From assembly GCA_016935715.1 (NCBI GenBank), contig JAFGQJ010000197.1, positions 1 through 5,131 of the forward strand: DNA of 5,131 bases, read 5' to 3'. The stretch's first letter is position 1. Each line of letters starts with the position of its first letter. This document shows positions 4,942-5,131 of the stretch, piece by piece. The position numbers and the translations under genes were made by a program. The notes under the pieces are model-generated. The model did no database searches. It was not told the DNA's origin and saw nothing but the letters and a program-made list of their open reading frames with translations. The stretch comes from Spirochaetales bacterium. GTDB lineage: Bacteria; Spirochaetota; Spirochaetia; SZUA-6; DRHE01.

Positions 4942-5131
4942 GCGTGACCGTGATCGTGATCAACCTCCTGGCCGCGGCGGGACTGGCGATATCCCTGGGC
5001 AAGGACCGTCGCAAGACCCTCGCAGCCCTCAAGGCCGCAACGCGATCCCTGCTGCGCCTGGGCCCGCTGGTGCTGCTCGTGGTCCTGCTGATCGGGCTGC
5101 TGTTCGCCTTCCTGCCGCCGGACAGGCTGTC
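4938..5131 (+). CDS. Predicted membrane permease, N-terminal part (cut by window end)
   Basis: The frame opens at ATG 4938, sharing ATGA with the TetR stop, and stays open to the window edge (64 codons plus two bases). AGGGG at 4924-4928, nine bases upstream, can serve as a ribosome binding site. Residues about 3-20 form one hydrophobic helix. A basic cytoplasmic stretch follows (GKDRRKTLAALKAATR, 21-36), then a second helix (about 38-59) ending in FAFLPPDRL. This order, a helix then a KDR-K linker then a helix closing on LPP, resembles the small two-domain-type permeases related to the DUF318/ArsP (COG0701) group, often seen in anaerobes beside metal or redox genes. That assignment is from memory of the pattern and rests on a quarter or less of the expected protein. 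The substrate is unknown. TetR control is suggested by the coupling. Confidence 0.65.
   Translation, partial: MSVTVIVINLLAAAGLAISLGKDRRKTLAALKAATRSLLRLGPLVLLVVLLIGLLFAFLPPDRL

Overview
The window looks like chromosomal DNA from a Gram-negative bacterium. The histidine kinase subtype, the RclA/MerA-like flavoenzyme and the TetR-permease pair would suit a deltaproteobacterium-like (Desulfobacterota/Myxococcota-type) lineage, but this is a guess from gene flavour and codon use. No rRNA, tRNA, CRISPR array or insertion sequence was recognised.

Left part (1-2187, moderate GC, about 52% in the kinase lines counted by hand). This is a divergent signalling pair. On the minus strand lies a single-domain response-regulator-like protein (204-581). 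It keeps the phosphoacceptor-position Asp but has lost the acidic pair and the conserved Lys of receiver domains. It has no good ribosome binding site of its own. It is preceded by, and overlaps by 8 nt, a 47-codon open reading frame (574-717) that does have a strong one. On the plus strand is a membrane-bound PAS-HisKA-HATPase sensor histidine kinase (805-2187). The roughly 90-bp gap between them holds candidate promoter elements facing both ways. Bases 1-203 hold nothing I can assign.

Middle (2188-2624, GC about 62%). Composition rises immediately after the kinase stop codon. The stretch contains the decayed C-terminal dimerisation segment of a mercuric-reductase-like flavoprotein (within 2252-2560), with an apparent internal deletion and no N-terminal domains. 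It is followed by a candidate sigma70-type promoter for the next gene.

Right part (2625-5131, GC about 60-65%). A complete flavoprotein disulfide reductase of the RclA/MerA-like group (2625-4007) is followed by a 280-bp spacer. The spacer carries a very good promoter (perfect TTGACA, 17 bp, TATGTT) overlapped by a nested GTTAA/TTAAC palindrome. This drives a GTG-started TetR-family repressor (4288-4941), whose stop overlaps (ATGA) the start of a membrane permease-like gene that runs off the window (4938-5131). The likeliest logic is an autoregulated TetR-transporter operon beside a redox enzyme, possibly serving metal or oxidant stress. That functional link is inferred, not shown. I see no clear new multi-gene system. 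The most unusual items are the degenerate receiver with its coupled leader ORF, and the reductase relic lying directly upstream of an intact, non-identical reductase gene.
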